A stretch of DNA of 64,000 bases from the NCBI GenBank assembly GCA_036351115.1, contig JAZBOL010000142.1, positions 62,001-126,000 on the forward strand. The letters are read 5' to 3'. Shown piece after piece: positions 44,941-53,693 of the stretch. A program made the translations under genes and the position numbers. Positions within the stretch are counted from its first letter, which is position 1; each line of letters opens with the position of its first letter. The stretch is from Marinihelvus sp036351115. GTDB lineage: Bacteria; Pseudomonadota; Gammaproteobacteria; Xanthomonadales; SZUA-36. Under the pieces are notes generated by a model, which was not told where the DNA came from, did no database searches, and worked only from the letters and a program-made list of their open reading frames with translations.

Positions 44941-46347
44941 GTGAATCAAGCCCGAAAGATCATGGCCTTTTTGGGTGCGGGCACCCTGGCGGTGTTCCTT
45001 TGTGCTTCCGGAGCCCAGGGGCAGCAATCGGGAGCTGGCGAGGACGCACTGGAAGCCCCGACCAGTGTCGAGGTCGACCCCCAGGCCGACGACGCGGCAA
45101 TTGCCACGCGCCTGGCGCGGATCATGGAAGCGACCGGCTGGTTCAGTGGCGTGGTGGTCGAGGTGGATGAAGGTGTCGTGTTTCTCGGTGGCACGGCGGA
45201 CAGCGACGCGCACCGGACCTGGGCCGGGCAGCTGGCACAGAGCACGGAGGGCGTGGTGGCCGTGGTCAACCGGTTGGGCGTCGCGCGGCGGTCCGCCTGG
45301 GACTTAACGGCAACCTGGATCGAACTGCGGGACCTGGCAGCAAGCGCGGTCCGGGCACTGCCCCGGTTCCTCGTGGCCGCGGTACTGTTGTTACTGACCT
45401 TCTGGGCGTCGGTCTGGTCGGTTCGCGCGACCCGCAATCTGCTGGAGCGGCGCATCGACAGCCTGCTGCTGCGCCAAGTGGTGGCGCGCGCCGCCGCCAT
45501 TCCCGTGTTCGTTTTCGGGCTCTACCTGGTGCTGAAGCTTTCCGGCCTGACGGCCCTCGCCGTCACGCTGCTGGGTGGAACGGGCATTGCCGGGCTCATC
45601 ATCGGCTTCGCCTTCCGGGACATCGCCGAGAACTTCCTGGCCAGCATCCTGATCAGCTCCCAGCATCCCTTCGCCATCGGTGACCTGATCGAGGTCGACG
45701 GGCATCGGGGATTCGTGCAACGCGTGAATACCCGTTCGACGCTGATCATGACCCTCGAAGGCAATCACGTCCAGATTCCCAACGCGGCCGTGTACAAGGG
45801 CACGATCATCAACTACTCGGCCAATCCGCGGCTGCGGTCCCGGTTCACGGTCGGTATCGGCTACTCGGACTCGATCCGGCTCGCCCAGAAGACGGCCCTC
45901 AAGGTGCTCCAGGAGCACCCCGCGGTAGTCAGTGAGCCCGAGCCGCTGGTGCTCGTGGAGGGCCTGGGCGCGGCGACGGTCAATCTGTCCGTGCTGTACT
46001 GGATCGACGCCAGCCGTTACAGCGCGGTCAAGGTGTTGTCCGCGGTGATTCGGCTGACGAAACGCGCCTTCGACGAGGCCGGCATCACCATGCCCGACGA
46101 AGCCCGCGAAGTCGTGTTTCCGGATGGTGTCCCCCTGATGGACTATCGTGGCGACGCTGTGGCCACTGACGACAAACCGGCCGCGCCGCCGCAGGATGCC
46201 ACGGTCAAGGACGAGGAGAACGACGACCCGGCCAGCGAGTCCGAGGGCGACCTCGTGTCCGAGTCCCGGGAGATCCAGGAGCAGGCCGAGCGCTCCCGGG
46301 TTCCGGAAGGCGAGAGCCGCAACCTGTTGGATGAGGAGGGGGGATGA
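44941..46347 (+). CDS. Mechanosensitive channel of the MscS family with periplasmic BON-like domain
   Basis: 468 residues from a GTG at 44941, chosen because AAGGAG lies 5 nt upstream. A signal or first hydrophobic segment (8-25) is followed by a BON-like domain (about 55-115). Two or three helices and the MscS pore and beta domain follow, with the G-G-T-G-I-A-G-L-I-I-G-F-A pore helix and the D-L-I-E-V/Q-I-P-N beta-domain motifs. A Glu/Asp/Ser-rich tail closes the protein. It would release solutes on osmotic downshock. BON domains bind membranes, and such fusions occur in several Proteobacteria. It converges with the phasin gene at a shared terminator. Confidence 0.92.
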   Translation: MNQARKIMAFLGAGTLAVFLCASGAQGQQSGAGEDALEAPTSVEVDPQADDAAIATRLARIMEATGWFSGVVVEVDEGVVFLGGTADSDAHRTWAGQLAQSTEGVVAVVNRLGVARRSAWDLTATWIELRDLAASAVRALPRFLVAAVLLLLTFWASVWSVRATRNLLERRIDSLLLRQVVARAAAIPVFVFGLYLVLKLSGLTALAVTLLGGTGIAGLIIGFAFRDIAENFLASILISSQHPFAIGDLIEVDGHRGFVQRVNTRSTLIMTLEGNHVQIPNAAVYKGTIINYSANPRLRSRFTVGIGYSDSIRLAQKTALKVLQEHPAVVSEPEPLVLVEGLGAATVNLSVLYWIDASRYSAVKVLSAVIRLTKRAFDEAGITMPDEAREVVFPDGVPLMDYRGDAVATDDKPAAPPQDATVKDEENDDPASESEGDLVSESREIQEQAERSRVPEGESRNLLDEEGG

Positions 46348-46424
46348 AGGTCGCAGTCAACCGGCGTCGACGGCGAAGGAACAGGGCCCCCTGGCTCGTT
46401 TCCCGATAAAAGCTTCCCAATGAA

Positions 46425-46449
46425 AAACGCCCGCGCAAAGCGGGCGTTT
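46425..46449. terminator. Bidirectional intrinsic terminator between mscS-like and phasin genes
   Basis: AAACGCCCGC (46425-46434), loop GCAAA, GCGGGCGTTT (46440-46449): a perfect 10-bp stem. A-rich sequence on the left and TTTCTCTC on the right serve as U tracts for both directions, fitting the two convergent genes. Confidence 0.85.
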
Positions 46450-46470
46450 CTCTCGGGCGCTGGGGCCGGA

Positions 46471-47238
46471 TCAGTCTTCGCCGTAGCTGAAGCTGTCCTG
46501 GATCGTGCCGTCGGCGCGGTGAACCACCAGCCGGCTCGGCTCGTGGGCCTGGGCGATGCTTCGAGCCGCGTCGAGCGCCTCCCGCTTGGTGTCGAGCACC
46601 CGCAGGTTGCGGTCCTCGCCCTCCCGCCGCACGGCCCACTGGTCTTCCTTGGGCAGCAGGTGATACACGGTCGCTTCCGGGGCTTTGTCCGCCTTCGCCT
46701 TGGCTTTCGTCTTCGCAGCCGGGGTGGCCTTGGCCGGGGCGGCTTTCGCGGCCTTCGCCGCCTGCTGCCGCTGGTCCGCCAGCCGCGCGACCTGTTTGCC
46801 GAGGTTTTCGACCTGACGGTTGAGCTTGTTCATGTCGTCGGACGTGGGAATGCCGAGGCCCTCCAGGACACGGGCGACGCGATCCTCGAACACGTTCTCC
46901 AGGCGATCCCAGCCGTCTTCGGCCTGCTTTTTCGCAGCGTCGATGCGACCTTCGATCGCTTCACGTCGGCTCTTGACCTTTTTCGTGACCGTTGAAGCGC
47001 CCTCATCGACCGCCTTGCGGCCTTCGGCTTCCACCCGGGCGCCTTCCTTGACCAGGCTGTCAAACATCGCTGTGCCCTGTCCGATGACCTTGCTGCCTTC
47101 CTGCTGGGCCAGGGAAGCAGCGCCGAGACCGGCGCGCCAGATGTCGCGGGCGGACTCGAGCACCGGGTCGGTCAGCTGGGTGATACCTGACTTTTTCACG
47201 TTCGAGGTGCGCTTTTTCCTGAGGGACTTCTTCGCCAT
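46471..47238 (-). CDS. Phasin-type PHA granule protein fused to a DUF2188 domain
   Basis: 255 residues with strong AGGAG six nt before ATG. Residues about 15-150 are the helical phasin region of the PhaF/PhaI kind (T-D-P-V-L-E-S-A-R-D-I-W-R-A-G-L-G-A). Then comes an Ala/Lys-rich stretch typical of DNA-binding phasins (A-K-A-A-P-A-K repeats, about 158-185). The last 60 residues (Y-H-L-L-P-K-E-D-Q-W to the end) form a DUF2188-like domain. The protein should coat polyhydroxyalkanoate granules and may tether them to the nucleoid. It is a free-standing gene; no PHA synthase lies in the window. Confidence 0.87.
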   Translation of the reverse strand: MAKKSLRKKRTSNVKKSGITQLTDPVLESARDIWRAGLGAASLAQQEGSKVIGQGTAMFDSLVKEGARVEAEGRKAVDEGASTVTKKVKSRREAIEGRIDAAKKQAEDGWDRLENVFEDRVARVLEGLGIPTSDDMNKLNRQVENLGKQVARLADQRQQAAKAAKAAPAKATPAAKTKAKAKADKAPEATVYHLLPKEDQWAVRREGEDRNLRVLDTKREALDAARSIAQAHEPSRLVVHRADGTIQDSFSYGED

Positions 47239-47320
47239 GGGTTTCTCCTTTCAATTCACTTTCGGATTCCGGCAACGGCGGTGACCGCTGTTGCCTGCAT
47301 GAACCGAAGCTTATGAAAAG

Positions 47321-47344
47321 CAATTAGAGCATTCACACTAATTG
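47321..47344. promoter_or_regulatory. Inverted repeat upstream of the phasin gene
   Basis: CAATTAG (47321-47327) and CTAATTG (47338-47344) are exact inverted repeats around a 10-nt spacer, 83-106 nt upstream of the phasin start. It is AT-rich in a GC-rich setting and may be an operator or part of the promoter. Confidence 0.4.
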
Positions 47345-47390
47345 TGCGACCGGCCCGGGGATTCTCTGGCTTCTGACCGGTGGGTCACCG

Positions 47391-48374
47391 TCACTCAGCG
47401 CCGGGCTTCTGCCCGGCCAGCGCCGCATCGAGCATGTCCACCAACTCGTCGCGGGAGAAGCTGTAGGGACCCCAGGTATTGAGTTCCACCAGCTGCTGGA
47501 TTTTCGCCGTGATGGTCCAGCCCTGCTCCTCGGCGGTGGGCACCACGACGTAGCGCCGCAGCGGTTGTTCGTCGAAAAGGGCGTGCAGGTAGGCAGCGGA
47601 AACCTCGTCGGGCTGCTTGTAAGACAGCTCCCGCTTTTCTGTGTCATCAAACATGGAACGCATCTCGTCGGTGATCTCGCCGCCGGCCGCCTCCACGCGA
47701 TCGAACTCCCGCAGCACCGCGCTGCGCCGGATGCGTGACTGGTAGTTCCCGGGTTCGACAACGCTGACCGAGACGCCCAGGGGCGCCATTTCCGCCGCCA
47801 GGCCGTCGGTGAAGGCCTCGATCCAGTGTTTGCTGCCGCTGTAGGCGGTGCCGCCGGCCCAGGACAGCGTGCCGGCGATGGAGCCGGTGGTGACAATGCG
47901 GCCTTTCGATTCGATGATCAGCGGGGCGAATGCCCTCGTCACCCGGTAAACCCCTTCCACGTTCACGTCGTACACGAAGGTCTGTTGGTCGATCGGCGTG
48001 TCGGCGACGGGTCCGCCGCCCCCGACGCCGGCGTTGTTCACCAGCGCGTAGAGCCCCGTGCCCTGTTCCTCGATGAATGCGACAGCCGCATCGACTTCGT
48101 CCTGCTTTGTGACGTCCAGGCGCACGGCGGTGATGTTTTCGATGGCGTTCAGGGCCTCGTAGTCAGCGTCTTTGCGAACGCCGGCGTACACCTGGTAACC
48201 GTTGCGCGCCAGGGTTTCCGCCAGGTTTCGGCCGATGCCCGTGCTGGTGCCGGTGACGAGCACGTATTGGTCCGACCGGTCGCTGTCGTGGCCGTCGGCG
48301 TACGCCGGTTGCGGCACGGTCCAGGCGACGGACGCGAAAGTCAGGGAAATCAGGGTGAGAACGAAGCGCTGCAT
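47391..48374 (-). CDS. Exported short-chain dehydrogenase/reductase
   Basis: 327 residues from ATG 48374, which starts a signal peptide (core V-L-T-L-I-S-L-T-F-A-S-V-A-W, cleavage near A-Y-A-D). The mature part is a classical SDR: TGTSTGIG nucleotide loop, N-N-A-G and the Y-S-G-S-K catalytic Tyr/Lys pair. C-terminal residues 290-327 extend beyond the core. A leader on an NAD(P)-dependent enzyme is unusual, since the periplasm lacks free NAD(P)H; the leader may instead anchor it to the inner membrane. Substrate unknown; sterols or hydroxy fatty acids would fit the family. It lies between two AT-rich inverted repeats. Confidence 0.83.
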   Translation of the reverse strand: MQRFVLTLISLTFASVAWTVPQPAYADGHDSDRSDQYVLVTGTSTGIGRNLAETLARNGYQVYAGVRKDADYEALNAIENITAVRLDVTKQDEVDAAVAFIEEQGTGLYALVNNAGVGGGGPVADTPIDQQTFVYDVNVEGVYRVTRAFAPLIIESKGRIVTTGSIAGTLSWAGGTAYSGSKHWIEAFTDGLAAEMAPLGVSVSVVEPGNYQSRIRRSAVLREFDRVEAAGGEITDEMRSMFDDTEKRELSYKQPDEVSAAYLHALFDEQPLRRYVVVPTAEEQGWTITAKIQQLVELNTWGPYSFSRDELVDMLDAALAGQKPGAE

Positions 48375-48547
48375 GGCGAAGCCCGTGTGGTTTGGCAGGT
48401 CGTCGAGATTAACACAGCGGCCCGGGCTCCAAGACGCGCACAACGTTTGATCCGGGACGGATCCCCGCCGTCGTCTCCTCGGCGATCGAGGGAAACCTGA
48501 CGTGGGTCAATCCGCCAGGAGTCCGTAGGCATATCATGAGAATCTAA

Positions 48548-48563
48548 ATTAGTTAATACTAAT
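48548..48563. promoter_or_regulatory. AT-rich palindrome in the divergent gap
   Basis: ATTAGT (48548-48553), TAAT, ACTAAT (48558-48563): perfect 6-bp arms in an AT island in the 307-nt gap between the exported SDR (minus) and the secreted protein (plus). It shares the ATTAG/CTAAT half-site with the element upstream of the phasin gene. It probably marks promoters or an operator for one or both divergent genes. Otherwise nothing coding is seen in 48375-48681. Confidence 0.4.
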
Positions 48564-48681
48564 ATATCCCGGCGGGCGGGTTCTTTTTCCTTCCTGCCCG
48601 GGCCTGGCTACCAGGAGCCCCGTGGCCGAAACAAGAACCCTCCGAAGTGGTTCGAGGCTCCAGTGATCTGGAGGAAAGACC

Positions 48682-49731
48682 ATGAAGCATGCCTGTTTCC
48701 CGCTAGCCCTCATGCTGAGCACTGCCGCGGTGAATGCCCAGGAAAATTTCCTGACCGACCCCGTGACTCCTTACCCACCCGGGTGCCTGACCAATACGGA
48801 GGCCATGGACCTCATCCCTGGCCGCGAGACCGTGATCACCACCGGTCGCGTCAGCTTCACCTCCTGGGCGCTTGGCGTTCCTGACGGTGATTTTCTGGAG
48901 GTCGACGTCTCCCTGATTCGCCGCGGGTGTGCCGAGCCTGAACGGTCCGTGCTGATCGTCGAACTCGATGTGATCGACGATGGGGATGAAACGCCGCATG
49001 CCATCAGGATGCCGTACTTTCGCGCAGACCGCTTCGGTGTGATGCACGATATCCGGGGTGTGGCCGAACCCAACTCCTGGGGCCTGCATTCCTCCGGCGA
49101 CTGGTTGGGTGAAGGACAGTCGATCCGGCTCTTTCTCGACGGCCCGGACATGGCGCACCCGGATTTCGATCCGGAGCGTGCCCTGACGCCGGAGGAATAC
49201 AACGGCGACTGGGTTCTCGAGATTTACGAGCCCCTGTGGACCGCCTACCGGATCGATGTACCGGAGTACCGGGATCAGTTGCGGCCGGACGCCTTCGTGC
49301 TCAACGGCCGCCTGTCCGGTATCTGGTGGGTGCCGGATGCCCCGGACCAGGGAATCTACCTGGGGTTTCATGAACGCGCCAACGCCGAGACGGGCGTCGT
49401 TTTCTTTTCCTGGAATACCTTCGGGCCCGACGGAGAAAACCTGTGGTTTTCCGGCACCGGCCACTACGCAATGGGGGACGAGTCAGTCGAAATCGACATG
49501 GTCTGGGTGACCGATGGCGAGTTCATGGGGTCGACCCCCGCATCCCGGACATCGGCCGGAACGGTCACGCTGACCGCGAACAGCTGCAATGACCTGACCT
49601 TTACCTTTGATGTCGACTATCCGGGGCTGGAGCCGGGCTCCCGACGGCTGGTCCGGCCCTTCTCGCTGGAGACCCAGGGCTATGCCTGCCGGGACCGGCA
49701 AGCCCGGCAGGACGCGCTGTTGTCTCCCTGA
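48682..49731 (+). CDS. Secreted protein of unknown function
   Basis: 349 residues with GGAGGAAAG just before ATG and a signal peptide (M-K-H-A-C-F-P-L-A-L-M-L-S-T-A-A-V-N-A-Q). The N-terminal two thirds are beta-rich with few motifs. From about residue 210 the pattern S-G-I-W-W ... F-F-S-W-N-T-F ... L-W-F-S-G-T-G ... S-C-N-D-L-T-F ... R-L-V-R-P resembles the C-terminal domain of the secreted protein at 58327. That shared domain is common in exported proteins of related Gammaproteobacteria, but I know no function for it. Confidence 0.78.
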   Translation: MKHACFPLALMLSTAAVNAQENFLTDPVTPYPPGCLTNTEAMDLIPGRETVITTGRVSFTSWALGVPDGDFLEVDVSLIRRGCAEPERSVLIVELDVIDDGDETPHAIRMPYFRADRFGVMHDIRGVAEPNSWGLHSSGDWLGEGQSIRLFLDGPDMAHPDFDPERALTPEEYNGDWVLEIYEPLWTAYRIDVPEYRDQLRPDAFVLNGRLSGIWWVPDAPDQGIYLGFHERANAETGVVFFSWNTFGPDGENLWFSGTGHYAMGDESVEIDMVWVTDGEFMGSTPASRTSAGTVTLTANSCNDLTFTFDVDYPGLEPGSRRLVRPFSLETQGYACRDRQARQDALLSP

Positions 49732-49752
49732 TCCCGACGGCGCGGTTTCTCC

Positions 49753-49776
49753 CCGGGGCTCCTTGCGGGGCCCCGG
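49753..49776. terminator. GC-rich hairpin between convergent genes
   Basis: CCGGGGCTCC (49753-49762), loop TTGC, GGGGCCCCGG (49767-49776), a 10-bp stem with one G-T pair. It lies between the secreted-protein stop and the PLP enzyme stop. There is no clear U tract, so termination is inferred from position. Confidence 0.45.
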
Positions 49777-49812
49777 TCCGCTGGCGGTCGGCCGCGCATT
49801 TCTTTTCCCTCC

Positions 49813-50919
49813 TTACATCCGCGGCCTGGCGAGCGCGCCGGCCAGGTGATCGATGACTTCGTCTTCCGTGCTTCGATAGGCGCCCATGGCAGCCGCGGTC
49901 AGGCACGAATGAACCGGCAACACGTGCACCAGATCGCCGATTCGAACCCGGTCCAGCCGCGCCCTGGGCAAACGCAGCATGCCGTGTTCCTGGGAGAGCG
50001 CGGTCAGATAAAGCGGCTCCTGAATCGGGCGCCAGCCCGCGCCGTCCGCCGCCGCCAGTTTTCCATAAACGGCCTGTCCCCCGACGTCCAGCGAGTCGCG
50101 GGAGAAATGCACGCTTCCGCCGTGGATCACGATCTCCCCGCGTTCCGGGTAACGGCCGACCACCGGGCAGGCCATGGCGACGGCGATGTCGTCCTCCGAA
50201 CAGGTCCCAAGACTCGCCTGGAAGAGATCGTAGAAGACGAAGTTGCCCGGGGTGATTTCGTCGGCGCCCGGAAATCCCCGGGCCCCGCTGCATCCCGGCG
50301 TATCACCCACGAGTACCGTGGGCCTCTCACTCGAGAAATGGCGTTTGAGTTGAGCCAGGGCCCCGAGCGCCGTGGCGAGGATTGACTGCCGGTCTTTCAC
50401 GGCCTCGTGTTTGTAGGTGTTTCCGGGATGGCAGTAGAAACCCCGGAACGCCAGGCCGGGAACGCGCTTCGCCGACGCCATCAGCGCTTCGACACGGTCG
50501 ATCGACGCGGCTGGAATGCCGGTCCGGCCGTAGCCGGCGTCAATATCCACGTAGTAGTCCAGGGGTGGGCCGGCGCGACCCGTGAGCCCGGCGATCGCTT
50601 CCGGGTTGTCGAGCAGAACGCCCAGCCGGCACCGGTCGGCGAGGGCGCTGAACCGGTCGGCCTCTCCCGGGTTGTAAGGGAACGCGACCAGGATGTCTTC
50701 CCACCCGTCGTCGGCGAAGTACTCGGCCATCCGGAGGGACGAAACCGTAATGCGGTCAACACCCTCGTTGCGAAGCCAGTGGCCCACGATCCGGGACTGG
50801 TGGGTTTTGCAGTGGGGTCGCAGCGTAACGCCGGCCTCGCGGGCGCGCCGCAGCATGCCGCACAGGTTTTTCCTGCAGCGGTGCGGGTCGAGCAGAAGCG
50901 TGGGCTCGGCGATGATCAT
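49813..50919 (-). CDS. D-serine dehydratase / D-threonine aldolase-like PLP enzyme
   Basis: 368 residues from ATG 50919. The alanine-racemase-like N-terminal barrel has the PLP lysine in L-R-P-H-C-K-T-H (Lys38), and the C-terminal domain has P-V-H-S-C-L-T-A-A, whose His-x-Cys pair matches the zinc ligands of fungal/animal-type D-serine dehydratase. Possible reactions are deamination of D-serine or cleavage of D-threonine; the residues do not decide. It begins 15 nt after the terminator of the large secreted-protein gene, so it needs its own promoter, which I could not see. Confidence 0.85.
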   Translation of the reverse strand: MIIAEPTLLLDPHRCRKNLCGMLRRAREAGVTLRPHCKTHQSRIVGHWLRNEGVDRITVSSLRMAEYFADDGWEDILVAFPYNPGEADRFSALADRCRLGVLLDNPEAIAGLTGRAGPPLDYYVDIDAGYGRTGIPAASIDRVEALMASAKRVPGLAFRGFYCHPGNTYKHEAVKDRQSILATALGALAQLKRHFSSERPTVLVGDTPGCSGARGFPGADEITPGNFVFYDLFQASLGTCSEDDIAVAMACPVVGRYPERGEIVIHGGSVHFSRDSLDVGGQAVYGKLAAADGAGWRPIQEPLYLTALSQEHGMLRLPRARLDRVRIGDLVHVLPVHSCLTAAAMGAYRSTEDEVIDHLAGALARPRM

Positions 50920-50933
50920 GTGACACCAAAAAA

Positions 50934-50960
50934 AACGGGCTGCCATGGTAGCAGCCCGTT
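50934..50960 (-). terminator. Intrinsic terminator of the large secreted-protein gene
   Basis: AACGGGCTGC (50934-50943), 7-nt loop, GCAGCCCGTT (50951-50960). Read on the minus strand, the stem is followed by eight or more T residues, a textbook terminator 30 nt after the stop at 50990. Confidence 0.93.
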
Positions 50961-50989
50961 CAATCCCCGGTTTCCCGGTCAGTTGTCGA

Positions 50990-53551
50990 TCAGTCGAACG
51001 TTACTTCCAGGGCTTGCGCTGCGCCTTCCGTCAGGTCGAGCACCTCGAGCATGCCGAGGGCCGTATCACCGTTCGCGGACTGCAGGCGTACCGAGTAGGC
51101 GCCGGGATCGAGCGTCATCAGGATGGCTGATTCGCTCGGGTCGGCGGGCGCCTTGCCCGTGGCGCTGATCTCCGCGGCATTGGCGGCGTCGCCCCAGTCG
51201 TCATTGAACTCGATGACGTCCGTTCCGCGGAAGAGCGCGATGAAGGGATCTTCGATCGTCGGTTCGAGGTTGATCGAAGGTCCGCGTCCCCGAATCAGGA
51301 TCTGGCGGGGCTCCTCACCCTTGATGATGAATCCACCGATCAACTGCTCCGGACCGACGCCAACCTTGGCGCGGGTGGAGATGTTGACGAGCTTCGATGC
51401 GCTCTGGTCGACGTCCATGACCTCGAAGATGCCCACGCCCAGATCCGTGCCTGGCACCCCTTGGAGCACCGCTGAATAGGTGCCGGGTTCGAGGCACTGA
51501 TACATGGCCGATTCAAGCGGGTCCGACGGCGCGAGGCCCAGATTGGCGATCTTGTTGGCGTCGGGATGCGCGCCCCAGTTGTCGTTGGTATCGATCGGCA
51601 GTCCGCCGGGCAGTTTCACGAGTCTCAGGATCGGATCCTGCAGCGTGTCCACGGGGAGGCTCATGCTCGGGCCCCGGCCTCGGACGACCACGCATTTCTG
51701 CTCGTTGCCGGCGATGACAAATCCGCCGAAGATCGCTTCAGGTCCCGTGCCGACCTCGGCACGACCGGAGCCGTTGTACAGCTCGTTCTCGACGGTTTCT
51801 TCCTCGTAGTCGATCACGAGTTTGGCGTTCAGTACCGCGGTGGGTTTCCGGTCGCCCTTGATGTAGACGGCAAGGTCGAAATCATCGGTCATGGGCAGGC
51901 CGTTGCTCGTGACCGGCTGCTCGCCTTCCGGTGAGACGATGGTCACGAAATCGTTGGCGGTGACGTCCACCCAGCCCTTGCTCGTGGCGAGCGGCGAGGG
52001 GCCTTCGGGATTGTCTTCCTCCCAGTCCAGGAGGTTGATCACCGTGGTCACCAGTTCGCCCACCTCGTACTTGATGTTCTCCTTGGTGAACGGCGGCTCG
52101 CTGCATTCCTCCACCGGGACTTCGAGACCGGGAATATCCTGCCCGAACTTGTTGGGCTTCAGGCGCCAGCGCGGCCCCGAAACCAGTTCCAGGCCTTCCG
52201 ACGCCATTTCCCCTTCGGTCAGGGGGACAGGAAAGCCCACGTGGTTGAAGAACTGATCGTCCTCCGGACCAATGGATCCGCTGCCGTCTCCATCGAGAAT
52301 GCGATAGGACCACTCGAAGGGATCGCGGTTGATCGTGGTGTAGTAGGCGTTCGTGAAGCCGCCGGTCAGATCCGCTGACAGGGGCTGGGGCTGGGTCGCG
52401 GGATCCGCGGCCAGGTTCGGATAGGCGAACTGGCCATTGCGCAGGACGGTTCCGGCGGGCAGGGGGGTCGGCGCGATGTCGCCTTCACCCGTGATGAAGT
52501 CGCCATCGCCCTCGTAGCAAGGTCGCGTCGAAATCCAGTACTCGTCACCCCCGACTTCCTCGATCCGGTAGTCCGGCTTGCGACCCGTGGCGCCCTCGTT
52601 TTCGAGGTCCTCCGGCCGTAGCTGGTCATTCGGGTTGTTGGTGATCCAGTGCGTCACGTGCAGTTCCGCCCTGTTGACCACGAAATTGGCGCCGGGCGCT
52701 TTCCATTCCTCCGGCAGGGGCAGGCGGGCATAGAGCCGCACGTCCCGGGGGCGCTTGATGAGGCTCCCCCAGCGATAGAGCACCTTGCCGTCGTCCTTCA
52801 GGGTGATGGAGTAGTCGCTGCTCGCGGCGATGTTGTCGAGCACCTCGGTGTTGTCGTTGGGATCCATGGGATTGAACACCGGGTCGTATACTTCGCCGGG
52901 CTGCCCGTCGCTGAGCACGCGAACCTCGTTGCTCAGCTCATTGTCCGCGCAGTTCACCAGCGCGGGCTCGTCCGGAAAACCCAGGAGTTGCTGTTCGCCG
53001 GTGAACGGGTCGGCGAACTGGTAGGGGACTACCTCGTGGCAGCTCAACACGTGTTCCATCACGCTGTAGTGTTCGGTGGAGCACTTGACCGAGTTGCCGC
53101 CCAGACCCGTGCACCAGGTGCCCAGCGGGGGTTTGACCTTGAAAAAGTCGGTCTCGGCGTTGGAAATCTTCACGCCGATGACCGTGTCGCCATCCTCGAT
53201 GTTGCCGGCGTAGCCTTCGCCGTAGTCGAAGTCCCGCACTTTCGCCCTGGCGCCGAGAAAGTCCACCACGTTGAAGCCGAATTCGCTGTCGATGGGATAG
53301 AGCGTGACCCCTTCCTTGTCGATGATGGGTGCGACGGGACAGGTGTCCTGGGTGACGCCGGGGATACAGAGAATGGTGTCGTCCTGCACAGCGCCGGCGG
53401 GGCCGAAGGTCGAGCCGTCAAAGCCGCCCATGACGTCGTCGATGGAAAAGACGTGGACGGGTGATTCGTAGGCCTGGGCGGGGAGGCCTGCCATGGTGCC
53501 GATCGAGGCGGCCACGGCGAGGGTGAGAATCCTGGGTTTGAGCCTGGTCAT
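50990..53551 (-). CDS. Large secreted protein with two C-terminal repeat domains
   Basis: 853 residues, AGGAG 8 nt before ATG. Signal peptide (M-T-R-L-K-P-R then hydrophobic core, cleavage near A-Q-A-Y). The N-terminal 590 residues contain many Cys and Asp/Asn-rich loops (for example D-G-D-G-S-G-S-I-G near 440) and match no family I know. The C-terminus has two copies of a roughly 130-residue module, each with G-x-G-P-E-x-x-x-G-G-F-x-I, R-G-R-G-P-S, N-D-N/D-W-G and D-P-x-E-S-A then L-x-P-G-x-Y-S. This repeat is widespread in secreted proteins of Verrucomicrobia and Gammaproteobacteria. Ends with a strong terminator. Confidence 0.85.
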   Translation of the reverse strand: MTRLKPRILTLAVAASIGTMAGLPAQAYESPVHVFSIDDVMGGFDGSTFGPAGAVQDDTILCIPGVTQDTCPVAPIIDKEGVTLYPIDSEFGFNVVDFLGARAKVRDFDYGEGYAGNIEDGDTVIGVKISNAETDFFKVKPPLGTWCTGLGGNSVKCSTEHYSVMEHVLSCHEVVPYQFADPFTGEQQLLGFPDEPALVNCADNELSNEVRVLSDGQPGEVYDPVFNPMDPNDNTEVLDNIAASSDYSITLKDDGKVLYRWGSLIKRPRDVRLYARLPLPEEWKAPGANFVVNRAELHVTHWITNNPNDQLRPEDLENEGATGRKPDYRIEEVGGDEYWISTRPCYEGDGDFITGEGDIAPTPLPAGTVLRNGQFAYPNLAADPATQPQPLSADLTGGFTNAYYTTINRDPFEWSYRILDGDGSGSIGPEDDQFFNHVGFPVPLTEGEMASEGLELVSGPRWRLKPNKFGQDIPGLEVPVEECSEPPFTKENIKYEVGELVTTVINLLDWEEDNPEGPSPLATSKGWVDVTANDFVTIVSPEGEQPVTSNGLPMTDDFDLAVYIKGDRKPTAVLNAKLVIDYEEETVENELYNGSGRAEVGTGPEAIFGGFVIAGNEQKCVVVRGRGPSMSLPVDTLQDPILRLVKLPGGLPIDTNDNWGAHPDANKIANLGLAPSDPLESAMYQCLEPGTYSAVLQGVPGTDLGVGIFEVMDVDQSASKLVNISTRAKVGVGPEQLIGGFIIKGEEPRQILIRGRGPSINLEPTIEDPFIALFRGTDVIEFNDDWGDAANAAEISATGKAPADPSESAILMTLDPGAYSVRLQSANGDTALGMLEVLDLTEGAAQALEVTFD
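50993..51775 (-). repeat. Tandem protein-coding repeat (two modules of about 390 bp)
   Basis: Copy 1 covers about 51383-51775 and copy 2 about 50993-51382 of the minus strand. They share G-G-F-x-I-x-G, R-G-R-G-P-S and D-P-x-E-S-A motifs but are clearly diverged at the DNA level, so the duplication is old. Confidence 0.8.
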
Positions 53552-53693
53552 GAAGTGTTCTCCTGTAGCTTTTATGGATGGGTCTCTGCTGATGCATACC
53601 CGGCACCAGAGGACGTTTTGGCGGTCGTGCGCTTGTCGCCGCCGGTTTCCAGGAGTTTGTTATTGCCTTTCGTCGCCCCTGTGATTTCAGGAT

